Shown here piece after piece: positions 13,416-14,801 of a stretch of DNA of 14,801 bases. Within the stretch, counting starts at the first letter, position 1, and each line of letters begins with the position of its first letter. This DNA comes from Ruminococcaceae bacterium UBA3220. GTDB lineage: Bacteria > Bacillota > Clostridia > Oscillospirales > Acutalibacteraceae. The translations under genes and the position numbers were made by a program. Under the pieces are notes generated by a model that ran no database searches, had not been told where the DNA came from, and was given only the letters and a program-made list of their open reading frames with translations. The stretch covers positions 1 through 14,801 of the forward strand of contig DEWC01000005.1 in the NCBI GenBank assembly GCA_002363095.1. The letters run 5' to 3'.

Positions 13416-14645
13416 ATGAACACCGTTGAAAAACACATTGATGAAAGTCTGCCGAAAACAGTCCGCTCAAATACCGAAGATAACGGCACTTTGATTGGTC
13501 TGCCGAAGCCGTATAATGTCCCCTGCACGGGAGGAAGTTTCCAGGAAATGTATTATTGGGACACCTATTTCCTCAATCGCGGACTTATTATAAAGGGTCT
13601 TGTTTCCCAGGCAAAAAACAACATTGATAATATGATGTTTCTCGTTGAAAAATACGGTTATATGCCCAACGGAAACCGGACCTACTATCTTAAAAACTCG
13701 CAACCTCCGTTTCTCTCGATGATGGTTGACGATGTTTTTACCGCCGACAACGACAAAGAATGGCTCCGAAAAGCATACAAAACCCTTCTTAAAGAATACG
13801 ATTTCTGGATGACAAAACGGATGACCCCCATCGGTCTTAATCAGTATAAGGGGAACCCCGAAATCGCCATCAGAGACCGTATGTGCGACGGCTTTTTACG
13901 GCGCATCGGCGCACGCCCCGAAAACATCACGGACGACGCGCTGTCCTGCCAGTATGTAGCCATTTGCGAAAGCGGCTGGGATATCACTCCGAGGTTCGGC
14001 TTTCATATTGAAGATTTTTGCGAGGTTGAACTTAATTCTTTGCTCTTCGCGTTTGAAAAGAATATGTCGAAGTTCAGCCGCGTTTTGGGTATTTCGGGTG
14101 CCGAAGAATGGGAAGAAAAGGCGCAAAACCGCAAAGTCCTTATGGAAAAATATATGCTTAAAGACGGCATTTTTTACGATTACGATTTCAGAAACGGTGA
14201 AATAAGCGATAAATTCACCTGCGCGAGTTACTATGTCGCCGTAGCAGGCCTTGCTTCAAAAGAGCAGGCGAAAGCCCTTAAAGATAATCTTTTCCGCATT
14301 GAAACCGATTACGGCGTAGCCGTTACCGAAAAAATATACGACGGCGGAAAAAACAGTTATCAGTGGCAATACCCGAACGGCTGGGCGCCCCTTCACAACA
14401 TCGTTTACCGCGCCATGCTCAATTACGGTTTTTCGGAAGACGCGAAGAGAATCGCGCAAAAATACGCAAACCTCGTTGAAACAAACTTCGAAAAAACGGG
14501 AAATCTTTGGGAAAAATACAATGTTGTTACCGGCGGAAACGATGTTAAAGCCGAAAAAACAAACAGCGGAGCCGATATGCCCGCCATGATGGGATGGACC
14601 GCCGGCGCGTATATCGAAGCAAAAAAGATAATAAACGAAAACTAA
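13416..14645 (+). CDS. GH37 trehalase-like glycoside hydrolase, compact and cytoplasmic
   Basis: A 409-residue protein of the (alpha/alpha)6-barrel GH37 family, whose known members hydrolyse trehalose to two glucoses. Both trehalase signatures are recognisable: TGGSFQEMYYWDTYF (about 38-52) and YQWQYPNGWAPLHN (315-328). PNGNRTYYLKNSQPPF (84-99) is also typical. The expected acid Asp189 (ESGWD) and base Glu366 (WEKYN) are present, assigned by analogy with the E. coli enzyme. It is shorter than the usual 500 or more residues, mainly at the N-terminus, and has no signal peptide. The glycine-rich GGGGEY lid loop near the C-terminus is replaced by TNSGADMPAMMGWTAG, so another alpha-glucoside cannot be excluded. 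AAGGAG precedes the ATG by 8 bases. It is a single gene with its own promoter and terminator, unrelated in function to the amino acid cluster opposite. Confidence 0.85.
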   Translation: MNTVEKHIDESLPKTVRSNTEDNGTLIGLPKPYNVPCTGGSFQEMYYWDTYFLNRGLIIKGLVSQAKNNIDNMMFLVEKYGYMPNGNRTYYLKNSQPPFLSMMVDDVFTADNDKEWLRKAYKTLLKEYDFWMTKRMTPIGLNQYKGNPEIAIRDRMCDGFLRRIGARPENITDDALSCQYVAICESGWDITPRFGFHIEDFCEVELNSLLFAFEKNMSKFSRVLGISGAEEWEEKAQNRKVLMEKYMLKDGIFYDYDFRNGEISDKFTCASYYVAVAGLASKEQAKALKDNLFRIETDYGVAVTEKIYDGGKNSYQWQYPNGWAPLHNIVYRAMLNYGFSEDAKRIAQKYANLVETNFEKTGNLWEKYNVVTGGNDVKAEKTNSGADMPAMMGWTAGAYIEAKKIINEN

Positions 14646-14670
14646 ATATACAATGCGGGTTTTAAGGGAT

Positions 14671-14694
14671 AGCCGGAGGCACAGGTCTCCGGCT
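14671..14694 (+). other. Perfect 8-bp hairpin after the trehalase-like gene
   Basis: AGCCGGAG (14671-14678) and CTCCGGCT (14687-14694) form a perfect stem with an 8-base loop. It lacks a T tract on the plus strand, so it is not a standard terminator. It could stabilise the 3' end of the mRNA. Confidence 0.45.
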
Positions 14695-14724
14695 CAGTCT
14701 GTCGATAAACCTGTTGTTATGGTG

Positions 14725-14754
14725 CGGCGCCGTTCTCGGCGCCGTTTTGTTTTT
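14725..14754 (+). terminator. Rho-independent terminator of the trehalase-like gene
   Basis: An 8-bp all-GC stem (CGGCGCCG at 14725-14732 and 14737-14744) with loop TTCT is followed by TTTTGTTTTT. It lies 80 bases after the stop codon. No gene is visible from there to the window edge; a short AGGCG/CGCCT hairpin occupies 14787-14801. Confidence 0.92.
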
Positions 14755-14801
14755 CCGGCGACAGGTGCGGCGGAAAAACTCCTTATAGGCGAAAACCGCC
14801 T

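Noticed and set aside
14787..14801. A terminator or gene signal at the right edge (AGGCG/CGCCT hairpin).
   Set aside because: The stem is only five base pairs and is cut off by the window, so no function can be supported.

Overview
The window looks like a chromosomal segment from an anaerobic Firmicute of the Clostridia, plausibly a gut or rumen Oscillospiraceae/Ruminococcaceae-type organism. The grounds are T-box riboswitch leaders, strong AGGAGG ribosome binding sites, consensus -35/-10 promoters, a ferredoxin-linked 2-oxoacid oxidoreductase and tightly packed genes with TAATG and TTGA overlaps. The genus is inference. No tRNA, rRNA, CRISPR array or insertion sequence was seen.

Layout. From 1 to about 13.3 kb everything is on the minus strand, in three tandem transcription units. 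Each has its own promoter, T-box leader and leader terminator. In transcription order: (i) a T-box with apparent specifier CUC (Leu), then a LeuA-like protein that has lost its catalytic metal ligands but keeps the leucine-binding regulatory domain, overlapping a TIM-barrel/acyl-CoA synthetase fusion; (ii) a T-box with specifier AUC (Ile), then an XRE-HTH/cupin/acyl-CoA synthetase fusion; (iii) a T-box with specifier GUA (Val), then a paralogous XRE-HTH/cupin/acyl-CoA synthetase, a nitrilase-family amidase, branched-chain aminotransferase IlvE, a P-loop ATPase, and 2-ketoisovalerate:ferredoxin oxidoreductase genes vorD, vorB and the first codons of vorA, which runs off the left edge. On the plus strand, divergent from the Leu unit, is a GH37 trehalase-like gene with its own promoter and terminator.

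How the genes fit together. The three specifiers are the three branched-chain amino acids, and each T-box controls one AMP-forming acyl-CoA synthetase. With VOR and IlvE this gives a complete salvage route: branched-chain carboxylate (isovalerate, 2-methylbutyrate, isobutyrate) to acyl-CoA, reductive carboxylation to the 2-oxoacid with CO2 and reduced ferredoxin, then transamination to Leu, Ile or Val. Reductive carboxylation of branched volatile fatty acids is classical physiology in rumen anaerobes. What is unusual here is one T-box-gated ligase per amino acid, the regulatory or sensory domains fused to the ligases, and a probably non-catalytic LeuA homologue that may serve as a leucine sensor. 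T-boxes switch genes on when the cognate tRNA is uncharged, so the cluster should be biosynthetic rather than degradative. Substrate assignments are inferences from the specifiers and context, not read from the enzymes.
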